Source: Chitinophaga pinensis
Lineage (GTDB): Bacteria > Bacteroidota > Bacteroidia > B-17B0 > Aurantibacillaceae
Length of the DNA: 64,000 bases
NCBI GenBank assembly: GCA_945860225.1
Contig: CAMAPT010000012.1
Coordinates: 1 to 64,000, forward strand
Direction: 5' to 3'
Positions within the stretch are counted from its first letter, which is position 1; every line of letters starts with the position of its first letter. Of this stretch, positions 17,496 through 26,706 are shown one piece after another. The notes below the pieces were generated by a model, which worked only from the letters and a program-made list of their open reading frames with translations, was not told where the DNA came from and did no database searches. Position numbers and translations under genes: made by a program.

Positions 17496-18569
17496 TTATT
17501 TATTAAAAAATAATTCATTTTTTAATATTTCGGCTAAATTAGGTCTCAATCGACTTTTATATACTGATAAACATTCAGGCCCATTTTTAACACGTCCTTT
17601 TCTTAATTCTCTTTGCATTTCAATAGGTAAAGCGGCAATTTCTTGACATTTAGGTGTGCAACAGCCTTCCATTTTTTTTGCGCATTCATCGCACTGTATA
17701 AATAATAAATGGCAATCGTCATTTTTGCAATTAACATGTTTATCACATGGATGACCACATTGATGACAATTAGAAAGAATATCTTCTGTAATTCGTTCGC
17801 CGATGCGCTCATCAAAAACAAAATTGATTCCTCTAAATTTACTTTCAATGCCTTGAGTTTTTACTTCTTTCGCATACTGAATAATCCCTCCATGTAAGTG
17901 ATTAACATCTTTAAATCCTTGATGCTTTAGGTAAGCGCTTGCTTTTTCACAACGTATACCTCCGGTACAATACATGATTACTTTCTTGTCTTCCTGACCC
18001 TTTAGGTGATCTACAACCAAAGGCAGTTCCTCTCTAAATGTATCAGCATCAGGGCAAAAAGCTCTGTCAAATCGTCCAACTTCACTTTCATAGTGGTTTC
18101 TCATATCTACCACAATGGTATTTGGGTCTTCAATGGCTTTATTAAAATCTACTGCATTTAAATAAGTCCCTGTATTAGATGAGTCAAAGGTCGAGTCATT
18201 AATACCATCTGCAACAATTTTTTCTTTTACTTTAATCACTAATTTGTAAAAAGATTTTCCGTTACCATCAACAGCTATTTTGAAAGGTATTTGATTAAAT
18301 CTTACGTCGCTGTAAAGCAAATTCACAAAATCATCCCAATTAGATTTGGGAACGTTCATCTGGGCATTAATGCCCTCGTGAGCCACATAAATTCTTCCAA
18401 AGCAATTCAAATTAGTCCAGGCGGTAAATAATTGGTCGCGTAATTCTTTGGGATTTTCAATTTTTATGTATCTGTAAAAAGAGAATGTTACACGCTCTAT
18501 ATTCTCTTGGGCCAAACGACGTTTTAACTCCTCTTTGTTAATTCGGTTTCTTAATTCAGGCATTTTCAT
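17496..18569 (-). CDS. trhO: tRNA uridine(34) hydroxylase, rhodanese type
   Basis: A 357-residue protein of the YceA/TrhO family, which hydroxylates uridine 34 of tRNA to ho5U using oxygen. An N-terminal acylphosphatase-like domain (about 27-120) precedes a rhodanese domain whose active-site loop is CTGGIRCEKA with Cys201. The C-terminal region is cysteine-rich (CHQCGHPCDKHVNCKNDDCH and CDECAKKMEGCC), probably a zinc-binding module as in longer TrhO proteins. It is a single-gene unit, transcribed toward the gldN terminator, with a good promoter at 18649-18681. Confidence 0.92.
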   Translation of the reverse strand: MKMPELRNRINKEELKRRLAQENIERVTFSFYRYIKIENPKELRDQLFTAWTNLNCFGRIYVAHEGINAQMNVPKSNWDDFVNLLYSDVRFNQIPFKIAVDGNGKSFYKLVIKVKEKIVADGINDSTFDSSNTGTYLNAVDFNKAIEDPNTIVVDMRNHYESEVGRFDRAFCPDADTFREELPLVVDHLKGQEDKKVIMYCTGGIRCEKASAYLKHQGFKDVNHLHGGIIQYAKEVKTQGIESKFRGINFVFDERIGERITEDILSNCHQCGHPCDKHVNCKNDDCHLLFIQCDECAKKMEGCCTPKCQEIAALPIEMQRELRKGRVKNGPECLSVYKSRLRPNLAEILKNELFFNK

Positions 18570-18648
18570 AATAGATATAATTGCAGGTTATACTATATAT
18601 TTTTAAATATGATAGATTTTTAAATCAGCACATTTTTAATTAGGTTTG

Positions 18649-18681
18649 CAAAGTTACTAAAAACTTAAAGCTTATAACAAA
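18649..18681 (-). promoter_or_regulatory. Promoter of trhO
   Basis: On the minus strand TTTG (18681-18678) is followed after 21 bases by TAACTTTG (18656-18649), a perfect match to TAnnTTTG. The leader would be about 70 bases. Confidence 0.55.
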
Positions 18682-18713
18682 TCATTTTTGGTTTAATATG
18701 TAAAATTGGTGTT

Positions 18714-19655
18714 ATGTACAATAAAGAAGATAAAATTTTAATAATAGGTTCAGGTGGACAAATTGGGATAGAGTTAGCTCAGGAGTTGAGTTTATTGTAT
18801 GGTTCTAATAATGTGGTAGTGGCTGATTTAAAGGAGATACCGGCATTGAGCAATAATCCATTCGAAAAATTGGATGTTTTAGATAAGGACGCTTTATTAA
18901 ATGTTGTAAAAAAACATCGTATTTCTCATATCTATCTTTTAGCCGCTTTATTATCAGCAACCGGCGAGCAAAACCCAATGTTTGCATGGAAATTAAACAT
19001 GGAGGGCTTATTTAACGTGTTGGATTTAGCTAAGGAAAAACATATTTCAAAAGTATATTGGCCGAGTTCTATTGCTGTTTTTGGTCCTACCACTCCTCGA
19101 GTAAATACACCTCAATACACTGTTATGGAGCCTACAACCATTTACGGCATTAGTAAGCAAGCTGGCGAACGTTGGTGTGAGTGGTATTTCAATAAATATG
19201 ATGTAGATGTGAGAAGTTTACGTTACCCCGGACTAATTGGTTGGAAATCTGCTCCAGGTGGAGGTACTACAGATTATGCTGTACATATTTTCCATCAAGC
19301 ATTGAAAACAAAAACGTATGAATGTTTTTTGAGTGCAGATACTGCTTTACCCATGATGCACATGGAAGATGCAATTAGAGCAACTATTGAGATTATGCAC
19401 GCTCCCTATGAAAATATCAAAATTAGAGGAAGTTATAATTTAGCGGGAATTAGTTTTACACCTGAACAAATTGCAACTGAAATCAAAAAACATATACCTG
19501 ATTTTACAATTTCTTATAAACCGGATTACCGTCAAGAAATTGCCAATAGTTGGCCTCAAAGTATTATCGATACGGAGGCAAAAAAAGATTGGAATTGGTC
19601 AGCTAAATACGATCTTACTTCATTAGTTGAAAATATGCTACAAAATTTGGCATAA
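18714..19655 (+). CDS. NAD-dependent epimerase/dehydratase, L-threonine 3-dehydrogenase-like
   Basis: A 313-residue extended short-chain dehydrogenase with NAD motif GSGGQIG (12-18) and catalytic Tyr144/Lys148 in TIYGISKQAGE. Segments LLAALLSATGE, WPSSIAVFGPTTP and RYPGLIGWKSAPGGGTTDYAV match the SDR-type L-threonine 3-dehydrogenases, which oxidise threonine to 2-amino-3-ketobutyrate. That enzyme normally works with 2-amino-3-ketobutyrate CoA ligase (kbl), which is not in the window. The call is based on the threonine-type GGGTTDYA segment; another sugar epimerase is less likely. Confidence 0.82.
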   Translation: MYNKEDKILIIGSGGQIGIELAQELSLLYGSNNVVVADLKEIPALSNNPFEKLDVLDKDALLNVVKKHRISHIYLLAALLSATGEQNPMFAWKLNMEGLFNVLDLAKEKHISKVYWPSSIAVFGPTTPRVNTPQYTVMEPTTIYGISKQAGERWCEWYFNKYDVDVRSLRYPGLIGWKSAPGGGTTDYAVHIFHQALKTKTYECFLSADTALPMMHMEDAIRATIEIMHAPYENIKIRGSYNLAGISFTPEQIATEIKKHIPDFTISYKPDYRQEIANSWPQSIIDTEAKKDWNWSAKYDLTSLVENMLQNLA

Positions 19656-19791
19656 TCCTATTTTATCGAATAAATTGGTTAAATGGATAAACCAATAACC
19701 AATTAAGTTCACATGCTTTGTTTTGTTTGTTTTTTTATTGAAATTAGATGAATGGAATTAATTTTAAGTTGTTTTTGATAAAATAATCACC

Positions 19792-20694
19792 ATGCGTAAG
19801 GTTTATCTACTTCTGTTTTTTTTAACATATCAGGTTATTACTGCTCAAACTAAAACGTTTGAGTTAGGCGGACTTACAGGTAAGGATACAATTAACGTGA
19901 CTGATGCTTTGGGCAAAAAACAAGGAAGGTGGGTGATAAAGAGTAAGCATCGTCAAAATACCTGCTTTTCGACCGAACAAAAGCTGGAGGAAGGCATTTA
20001 CGTTGATAATCGAAAGATAGGAAGATGGTTTGAGTATTATTGTAATGGTAATTTAAGAAGTTTAATCCATTTTCAAAATGGGAAACCCGATGGTTATGCC
20101 ATTATGTATCACGAAAATGGTAAAATATCAGAAGAAGGAATTTGGAAAAATAACCGTTGGACTGGGCCGTATAAACTCTATTACGAAAATGGGCAACCGC
20201 AACACGAATTTAATTTTAATAATAACGGAAAACGAGAGGGGCCTGTGAAATATTTTTTCGAAAACGGTCAATTGGCTTTAGAAGGTAATTTTGTTAATGG
20301 AAAAGAAACAGGCGAAATTCGCGAGTATCATGAAAATGGGGATTTAAAAGCTCAGAAAACTTTTAATGATGGCGTGGTTGACGTTGCTTCTATCAAAGAG
20401 TTTGAAATTAAAAAACCTATGCCTAAAGTTAAAGATGATACCATTGATAAATCTCCAAAAGTTGTATTAAAAGCCGATGAAAAGCCAAATAATGTTGTGA
20501 CTAAAGGCCCTATTATTTTGAATGGACAGCATATTACGTACAACAAAAACAAACAAATCAGCAAGGATGGTTTTTTTAAAAATAATCAATTAATGGATGG
20601 GAAATCTTATGTCTATGATGAAGATGGAATTTTACAACGCATATCCGTATATAAAAATGGGAATTATGTAGGCGATGCACCGCTTGAAAAATAA
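19792..20694 (+). CDS. Secreted YwqK/MORN-variant repeat protein
   Basis: A 300-residue protein with a signal peptide (about 1-18). It has about six repeats of a MORN-like unit of roughly 23 residues, such as GYAIMYHENGKISEEGIWKN and GPYKLYYENGQPQHEFNFNN. This family is often named toxin-antitoxin system YwqK antitoxin in databases, but no toxin gene is adjacent and the signal peptide argues for an envelope role. Function unknown. The upstream spacer (19656-19791) holds a weak 9-bp inverted repeat, and a terminator follows the gene. Confidence 0.75.
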   Translation: MRKVYLLLFFLTYQVITAQTKTFELGGLTGKDTINVTDALGKKQGRWVIKSKHRQNTCFSTEQKLEEGIYVDNRKIGRWFEYYCNGNLRSLIHFQNGKPDGYAIMYHENGKISEEGIWKNNRWTGPYKLYYENGQPQHEFNFNNNGKREGPVKYFFENGQLALEGNFVNGKETGEIREYHENGDLKAQKTFNDGVVDVASIKEFEIKKPMPKVKDDTIDKSPKVVLKADEKPNNVVTKGPIILNGQHITYNKNKQISKDGFFKNNQLMDGKSYVYDEDGILQRISVYKNGNYVGDAPLEK

Positions 20695-20720
20695 TTTGAC
20701 AGTAATTGATTAATAAGAGA

Positions 20721-20745
20721 AAGACGGTATATGCCGTCTTTTTTT
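20721..20745 (+). terminator. Intrinsic terminator between the YwqK-like gene and cysS
   Basis: Arms AAGACGG (20721-20727) and CCGTCTT (20734-20740), loop TATATG, then a T-tract. A cysS start at 20744 would overlap this T-tract, so it supports the later cysS start. Confidence 0.82.
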
Positions 20746-20770
20746 GCTAAATTTAAATTTTTGTAATCTC

Positions 20771-22237
20771 ATGATGGAAAAGTTATTTATTTACAACACA
20801 CTTAGCAGAACAAAGGAAGAATTCAAAGCCATTAATCCTCCATTTGTTGGAATGTATGTATGTGGCCCAACTGTATATAGCGATGTGCATTTAGGTAATT
20901 GCCGAACATTTATGTCCTTTGATATTATTTATCGTTACTTATTGCATTTAGGTTATAAAGTGCGTTATGTAAGAAATATTACTGACGCAGGACATTTGGA
21001 AGGAGATGCTGATGTAGGAGAAGATAAAATTTCAAAAAAAGCAAAATTAGCCCAATTGGAACCGATGGAGATTGTACAAAAATACACCGTTGGTTTCAGA
21101 GATATTATGGCTTTATTTAACACATTGCCTCCAAGCATTGAACCTACTGCCACAGGCCATATCATAGAACAACAAGAAATTGCTAAAAAAATTATAGATA
21201 ACGGTTTAGCTTATGAAAGTAACGGTACGGTTTACTTTGATGTTGAGAAATTTGCTAAAACCAATAATTATACAGCCTTAACGAATCGTAAACTTGAAGA
21301 ATTGCTTGAAAACACGAGAGATTTGGAGGGACAAGATGATAAGAAGGGCAGATTAGATTTTGCACTTTGGATAAAAGCGAAGCCAGAACATTTAATGAAA
21401 TGGCCAAGTCCGTGGGGAGTGGGTTTCCCAGGATGGCATATTGAATGTTCGGCAATGAGTACTAAATATCTAGGCGAACAATTTGATATACATGGTGGAG
21501 GCATGGATTTACAAGCAACTCATCATACCAACGAGATAGCTCAAAATATTGCTTATTGTGGTAAAAGTCCGGCTAACTATTGGTTACATACCAATATGCT
21601 GACCGTTAATGGTCAAAAAATGAGTAAATCTTTAGGTAATAGTTTTTTACCTATAGAATTATTTACTGGGCAACATCCCCTTCTAAATAAAGGATTTACA
21701 CCGATGACGGTTCGTTTCTTTATGATGCAAACACACTATCGTTCCACTTTAGATTTTAGTAACGAAGCCCTAGAGGCCTCTGAAAAAGCTTACAATCGTT
21801 TGATGGATAGCTATAAAACCTTACAATCATTAAAGCCATCCGGAACCTCAACAGATATCGTCTCTAAATTACAGAAAGACTGTTACGAAGCGATGAATGA
21901 TGATTTTAATACTCCCGTATTAATTGCTCATCTATTTGAGGCGGTTCGTATCATTAATTCAGCGAATGATAAAAAAATGAGTCTCACACAAAAGGATATA
22001 GATTTACTACATCGTATTTATCAGCATTTTGTATTTGATGTAATGGGATTAAAAAAAGACGAAGAAACCGGCAAGGCTTATAAAGCGTTAGAAGGAGTGA
22101 TGAATCTTGTATTGAGCCTTAGGGATAAAGCAAAATCTAATAAAGATTTTACAACATCAGATGAAATAAGAAATAACCTCACTGCTTTAAATATTCAGGT
22201 AAAAGATAGTAAAGAAGGGACTGCCTGGAGTATTTGA
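20771..22237 (+). CDS. cysS: Cysteinyl-tRNA synthetase
   Basis: I place the start at ATG 20771 (a second ATG follows at 20774), not the upstream in-frame ATG at 20744, which lies in the terminator of the previous gene and adds a non-homologous tail. The product (about 488 residues) begins MMEKLFIYNTLSRTKEEF. Class I motifs are the HIGH-type PTVYSDVHLGNCR and KMSKSLGN; GWHIECSAMS supplies zinc ligands. It charges tRNA-Cys in the cytosol. The next gene follows 39 bp downstream. Confidence 0.95.
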   Translation: MMEKLFIYNTLSRTKEEFKAINPPFVGMYVCGPTVYSDVHLGNCRTFMSFDIIYRYLLHLGYKVRYVRNITDAGHLEGDADVGEDKISKKAKLAQLEPMEIVQKYTVGFRDIMALFNTLPPSIEPTATGHIIEQQEIAKKIIDNGLAYESNGTVYFDVEKFAKTNNYTALTNRKLEELLENTRDLEGQDDKKGRLDFALWIKAKPEHLMKWPSPWGVGFPGWHIECSAMSTKYLGEQFDIHGGGMDLQATHHTNEIAQNIAYCGKSPANYWLHTNMLTVNGQKMSKSLGNSFLPIELFTGQHPLLNKGFTPMTVRFFMMQTHYRSTLDFSNEALEASEKAYNRLMDSYKTLQSLKPSGTSTDIVSKLQKDCYEAMNDDFNTPVLIAHLFEAVRIINSANDKKMSLTQKDIDLLHRIYQHFVFDVMGLKKDEETGKAYKALEGVMNLVLSLRDKAKSNKDFTTSDEIRNNLTALNIQVKDSKEGTAWSI

Positions 22238-22276
22238 TGGTTTATTTCAATAATTATAATGGATATAATTAACTCA

Positions 22277-23110
22277 ATGAATAAAATTTTATATGTCACA
22301 GCATTCTTTTCATTTATGCTGGTATCCTGCAATACAGAAAAAGTTGAAGAGAATAAAACAGAACAAGTGGATGTAGCAGAAGCTCCAAAAGTTCCTCAAC
22401 TCAATTATTCAATCGAAAATCAATATCCCCATGATATTACGTCTTTCACAGAAGGCTTATTATTTCAGGATCATAAACTTTATGAGAGTACCGGAGGTGC
22501 TGATAATTTACCGCAAACCAAATCGTTGTTTGGTGAAGTAGATTTAAAAACTGGTAAAATTTTGGTAAAAGCAGAATTGGATAAGACCGTTTATTTTGGA
22601 GAAGGTATTGTTTTTTTGAACGGAAAAATATATCAATTAACCTACAAAAATCAAATCGCTTTTATTTATGACAGCAAATCATTTAAGCAAATAGGCACAT
22701 TTAATTATGCCAATAGAGAAGGATGGGGAATGACCACAGATGGCAAATACTTAATTATGAGTGATGGAACAAGTTATTTGACTTACCTTGACCCTACTAA
22801 TTATTCTGTGGTGAAAACATTGGATGTTGCTGAGAATGGCTATGTGGTTGAAAAACTTAATGAATTAGAGTACATCAAAGGCTTTATTTATGCTAATATT
22901 TGGACAACTAATACCATAGTTAAGATTGATCCTAAAACAGGTGATATAGTTGGTAAACTTGATTTGACAGCCTTGGCCCAAGACAGTAAGTCAAAAAATC
23001 CGGATGCTTTGGAAATGAATGGTATTGCTTATGATTCGTTAACCAATAAAATATTGGTAACCGGAAAACTTTGGCCAAATATGTATGAAATTAAATTTAA
23101 CTTAAATTAA
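22277..23110 (+). CDS. Glutaminyl-peptide cyclotransferase (plant-type), lipoprotein
   Basis: Start placed at ATG 22277, giving MNKILYVTAFFSFMLVSC with a lipobox at the final Cys; an in-frame ATG at 22259 is the longer alternative. The mature part is a beta-propeller of the plant/bacterial glutamine cyclotransferase family: HDITSFTEGLLF, YESTGG, GEGIVFLNGKIYQLTY, LNELEYIKGFIYANIW and NGIAYD are all family motifs. It converts N-terminal glutamine to pyroglutamate. Type IX cargo mature ends are often pyroglutamate in this phylum, so an envelope role with secretion is plausible. Confidence 0.9.
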   Translation: MNKILYVTAFFSFMLVSCNTEKVEENKTEQVDVAEAPKVPQLNYSIENQYPHDITSFTEGLLFQDHKLYESTGGADNLPQTKSLFGEVDLKTGKILVKAELDKTVYFGEGIVFLNGKIYQLTYKNQIAFIYDSKSFKQIGTFNYANREGWGMTTDGKYLIMSDGTSYLTYLDPTNYSVVKTLDVAENGYVVEKLNELEYIKGFIYANIWTTNTIVKIDPKTGDIVGKLDLTALAQDSKSKNPDALEMNGIAYDSLTNKILVTGKLWPNMYEIKFNLN

Positions 23111-23128
23111 AACTACTACAAGATCCAC

Positions 23129-23197
23129 ATGAAATAACCATGCTAAAACCATCACAATTGCATAGCACTCAACGAAACAAGCAATAATAATCTACAT
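23129..23197 (+). repeat. Shortened, diverged copy of the start-codon-anchored palindromic repeat
   Basis: Starts ATGAAATAACCATG, matching 13 of 14 bases of the copy at 58572. Its last 18 bases plus the following ATGAAA are identical to the 24 bases at 58643-58666. The middle (about 37 bases) is unrelated and shorter. As in the other copies, the unit runs exactly up to an ATGAAA that starts a gene. Confidence 0.55.
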
Positions 23198-23773
23198 ATG
23201 AAATCACTACTGGTTACTTTGATACTTTTAAACGTTCATTTCTTATTTTCTCAAGCCCCAAGACCTGCTGCAAAAAAAACACCAGATGTTTTTGAAGAGG
23301 CCTACATTGTTACGTTAAAGGGTGATACCGTGCGAGGACACATTAAATTGCCAAAAGGAAAATTAGTGGAGATTTATCAAAAAATCAATTTCAGGGATAA
23401 TAAAAATAAAATCAAATTGTTAACTCCTGATAAAATAAGCGGGTATGGTTATAAAAATTATTATTACATCAGTGCTTTTTTAGAAGACAAATCTTGTTTT
23501 TTTAAAGTGTTAAGTAAAGGGAAATTATCCTTGTTTCAAACTGTTTTTGATATTCCGGACGAGGGCCTAGTGGAAGAATTATGTGTGATGGAAGATAAAG
23601 CTGATGCACATTTCAAAGTACTAGAAGAAGATGGAATCAAAAAACAATTAAAGGAGATATTTAAATCCAATAAACCATTGGTTCAAAAAATTATGGAGCA
23701 AAAGCAATTTGACTTTAGCACAGACACCATTCAGTTCTATATTAATGAGTATAATAAGGCTTACGTTAATTAA
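23198..23773 (+). CDS. Secreted protein of unknown function
   Basis: A 191-residue protein with a clear signal peptide (MKSLLVTLILLNVHFLFSQ). The mature part starts with a short Pro/Lys-rich stretch and then YIVTLKGDTVRGHIKLPKG, a motif seen in several uncharacterised Bacteroidota proteins that begin with a short beta-strand domain. I do not recognise a family with a known function. The start codon is fused to a repeat copy (23129-23197). It lies between the glutaminyl cyclase and polA, nine bases before polA, so all may be transcribed together. Confidence 0.7.
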   Translation: MKSLLVTLILLNVHFLFSQAPRPAAKKTPDVFEEAYIVTLKGDTVRGHIKLPKGKLVEIYQKINFRDNKNKIKLLTPDKISGYGYKNYYYISAFLEDKSCFFKVLSKGKLSLFQTVFDIPDEGLVEELCVMEDKADAHFKVLEEDGIKKQLKEIFKSNKPLVQKIMEQKQFDFSTDTIQFYINEYNKAYVN

Positions 23774-23781
23774 TTGCTTTT

Positions 23782-26631
23782 ATGATTACCAAAGACACTT
23801 CCAAAAAATTATTTTTATTAGATGCTTACGCGTTAATTTATAGAGCTTACTTTGCTTTTAGCAGTAATCCAAGAATAACTTCCAAAGGGCTTAATACTTC
23901 TGCTATTTTTGGATTTACAAACACTTTACTCGAAATTCTGAATAAAGAAAAACCCAGTCATATAGCTGTTGTATTTGATACGCCTGAACAAACGGTTAGG
24001 CACGTTGAATTTGAAGATTATAAAGCGCACCGTGAAGAGATGCCGGAAGATTTAAGAACCTGCATTCCTTATATTTTTAAATTAATTGAAGGATTTAATA
24101 TTTCAATTATCAAAACTCCTGGCTTTGAAGCAGATGATGCCATCGGCACTTTAGCAAAAATAGCCGAACAAAAAGGGTTTACGACATACATGATGACACC
24201 CGACAAAGATTATGGCCAGTTGGTAGACGCTAATACGTTTATTTACAAACCTGCCCGTTTGGGAAATGGAGCTGAGATTTTAGGTGTTGAGGAAATTTGT
24301 AAAAAATGGGATATTAAGCATGTTGGTCAGTTGATTGATATTTTGGGTTTGATGGGCGACAAAGCGGATAACATTCCCGGAATACCCGGTATTGGCGAAA
24401 AAACAGCCATTCAGTTGGTAAAAGAGTTTGATACGATAGAATATTTACTCGATAATACTGACAAGCTGAAGGGGAAGTTGAAAGAGAAAGTTGAAAATAA
24501 TAAAGAAAAAGCCTTACAATCAAAATGGCTCGCAACAATTATTTTGGATGTACCCGTTGAATTTAACGAAGAAGAACTGGTAATTAAAGAAATTAACAAA
24601 GACACTTTAAGGGAGCTGTTTTCTGAATTGGAATTTAGAGGAATTGCTCAAAAAATATTGGGCGAAGATATTGGAGGAGCAAAAGATTCAGCAAGCTTTT
24701 CAAACTATAACCCGAAAAAAGAAGAAATAAAAGCTAAACCGGATTTATTTTCAGTTGGCGCTGATTTATTTAGCGAAGAACATTTAGACACTATTGCTGC
24801 CGAAGAAGCCAAAGTGTTTAAAACAATTAAGGATCTCAATCCAAATTATATATTGTGTAATACTTCGGAGTCAATCAATCATTTAATTTCAGTACTTCAA
24901 TCAAGTTCTGAATTTTGTTTTGATTCTGAGACGACAGATTTAAATACCATTAACGCAGAAATTGTCGGGATGTCTTTTGCCGTAAAAGTTGAAGAGGCAT
25001 ATTATGTTCCTGTACCTGAAAATCAGGAGGAGGCACAAGCTCTTATCAATTTATTTAAACCTTTGTTTTCTGATACCGCCAAAATATTGATAGGACAAAA
25101 TATAAAATATGACTTGCAGGTTTTGAAAAACTATGGGGTAGAGATAAAAAATAAATTATGGGATACCATGGTGGCTCATTTTTTATTTATGCCCGATATG
25201 CGGCATAATATGAATGTGTTAGCAGAAACCTATCTTGACTATTCGCCAATTAGTATAGAGGAGCTAATTGGTAAAAAAGGCAAAGACCAATTAGGAATGC
25301 GTTCGGTTTCGTTGGATTTGATTAAAGATTACGCTGCCGAAGATGCTGATGTAACCTTAAAATTGAAACAAACCTTTGTTTCAAAATTAAAAGAATCGGG
25401 TACTGAAAAATTATTTCACGAAGTAGAATTGCCTTTAATTGAAGCCTTAGCAGGCATGGAGCGTGAGGGAATTAATGTAGATGTAAAAGGATTAAATGAA
25501 TTCTCTTCTCAATTACAAGAAGATATTACCAAGGTTGATGCTGAAATTCAAACTTTAGCCGGAACCAAGTTTAATATTTCTTCTCCAAAACAAGTTGGCG
25601 AAATTTTATTTGAATATTTAAAAATTGTTGATAAACCTAAAAAAACTAAAACCGGTCAATATGCAACAGGTGAAGATATTTTATCAAAACTAGAAGGCAA
25701 ACACCCTATTGTAGCCAAGATTTTAGATTATCGCGAATTAGTTAAATTAAAATCAACCTATGTAGATACGTTACCTTTATTGGTGAATCAAAAAACTAAC
25801 CGCATTCATACCACTTTTAATCAAGTGGTTGCTGTTACGGGGCGTTTAAGTAGCGATAATCCTAATTTGCAAAACATACCTATCCGAACCGAAAGAGGAA
25901 GACAAATACGTAAAGCCTTTATTCCGCGCAACGAAGATTATATTTTGTTAAGTGCCGATTATTCGCAAATTGAGTTACGAATTGTGGCTTCAATGAGTGG
26001 CGACCAAAACATGTGTGAGGCCTTTAATACAGGTAAAGATATTCATACAGCCACGGCTGCAAAGGTTTATGGTGTTACGGAAAATGAGGTAACTAAAGAA
26101 ATGCGTTACAAGGCAAAAAGTGTAAACTTTGGCATTATATACGGGCAAGGAGCTTTTGGCCTAGCTGATAATTTAAATATACCACGCGCCGAAGCTAAAC
26201 AACTGATTGATAATTATTTTGCGCAATACACATCCATTAAATCCTATATGGATGATGAAATTAACTTTGCTAAGGAGCATGGCTACGTACAAACCCTATT
26301 AGGTCGTAAGCGTTGGTTAAAAGACATTAATTCAAACAATGCTACTGTTAGGGCATTTGCGGAGAGAAACGCCATTAATGCGCCTATACAAGGCTCGGCG
26401 GCCGATATGATTAAAGTGGCTATGGTCAATATTCACAACGAATTAAAAGGGATGAATTTAAAATCAAAAATGATTTTGCAAGTACATGATGAATTGATAT
26501 TTGATGTTTTTAAACCTGAGTTAGAAATCATAAAGCCAATAATTGAAAAACACATGAAAGAAGCGCTGCCATTAAAAGTTCCGGTAGAGATAGGTTTAGG
26601 TGTGGGTAATAATTGGTTAGAGGCTCATTAA
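23782..26631 (+). CDS. polA: DNA polymerase I
   Basis: A 949-residue family A polymerase with all three activities. The 5'-3' exonuclease domain begins LLDAYALIYRAYFAF. The 3'-5' proofreading domain has DSETTDL near residue 381 with the metal-binding Asp/Glu intact. The polymerase motifs are A, DYSQIELRI (from about 726); B, RYKAKSVNFGIIYG; and C, QVHDELIF with Asp903. It fills gaps in repair and Okazaki-fragment processing. It is followed by a perfect 16-bp terminator. Confidence 0.97.
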   Translation: MITKDTSKKLFLLDAYALIYRAYFAFSSNPRITSKGLNTSAIFGFTNTLLEILNKEKPSHIAVVFDTPEQTVRHVEFEDYKAHREEMPEDLRTCIPYIFKLIEGFNISIIKTPGFEADDAIGTLAKIAEQKGFTTYMMTPDKDYGQLVDANTFIYKPARLGNGAEILGVEEICKKWDIKHVGQLIDILGLMGDKADNIPGIPGIGEKTAIQLVKEFDTIEYLLDNTDKLKGKLKEKVENNKEKALQSKWLATIILDVPVEFNEEELVIKEINKDTLRELFSELEFRGIAQKILGEDIGGAKDSASFSNYNPKKEEIKAKPDLFSVGADLFSEEHLDTIAAEEAKVFKTIKDLNPNYILCNTSESINHLISVLQSSSEFCFDSETTDLNTINAEIVGMSFAVKVEEAYYVPVPENQEEAQALINLFKPLFSDTAKILIGQNIKYDLQVLKNYGVEIKNKLWDTMVAHFLFMPDMRHNMNVLAETYLDYSPISIEELIGKKGKDQLGMRSVSLDLIKDYAAEDADVTLKLKQTFVSKLKESGTEKLFHEVELPLIEALAGMEREGINVDVKGLNEFSSQLQEDITKVDAEIQTLAGTKFNISSPKQVGEILFEYLKIVDKPKKTKTGQYATGEDILSKLEGKHPIVAKILDYRELVKLKSTYVDTLPLLVNQKTNRIHTTFNQVVAVTGRLSSDNPNLQNIPIRTERGRQIRKAFIPRNEDYILLSADYSQIELRIVASMSGDQNMCEAFNTGKDIHTATAAKVYGVTENEVTKEMRYKAKSVNFGIIYGQGAFGLADNLNIPRAEAKQLIDNYFAQYTSIKSYMDDEINFAKEHGYVQTLLGRKRWLKDINSNNATVRAFAERNAINAPIQGSAADMIKVAMVNIHNELKGMNLKSKMILQVHDELIFDVFKPELEIIKPIIEKHMKEALPLKVPVEIGLGVGNNWLEAH

Positions 26632-26652
26632 GCTTAACAAATATTAGGTTAT

Positions 26653-26688
26653 AAAAAATCCCGATTGTTTTCACAATCGGGATTTTTT
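26653..26688. terminator. Bidirectional intrinsic terminator after polA
   Basis: A perfect 16-bp stem with core arms CCCGATTGT and ACAATCGGG, a four-base loop and A/T tracts on both sides. It separates the convergent polA and peptidyl-prolyl isomerase genes. Confidence 0.92.
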
Positions 26689-26706
26689 GTTTTAGAGATA
26701 TAAAAA

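Noticed and set aside
19673-19704. Inverted repeat AATTGGTTA/TAACCAATT after the epimerase gene
   Set aside because: Nine-bp stem of mostly A:T pairs with a 14-base loop and no T-tract; too weak to call a terminator.
19792-20694. Toxin-antitoxin label for the YwqK-like protein
   Set aside because: No toxin gene next to it, and a signal peptide argues against a cytoplasmic antitoxin.
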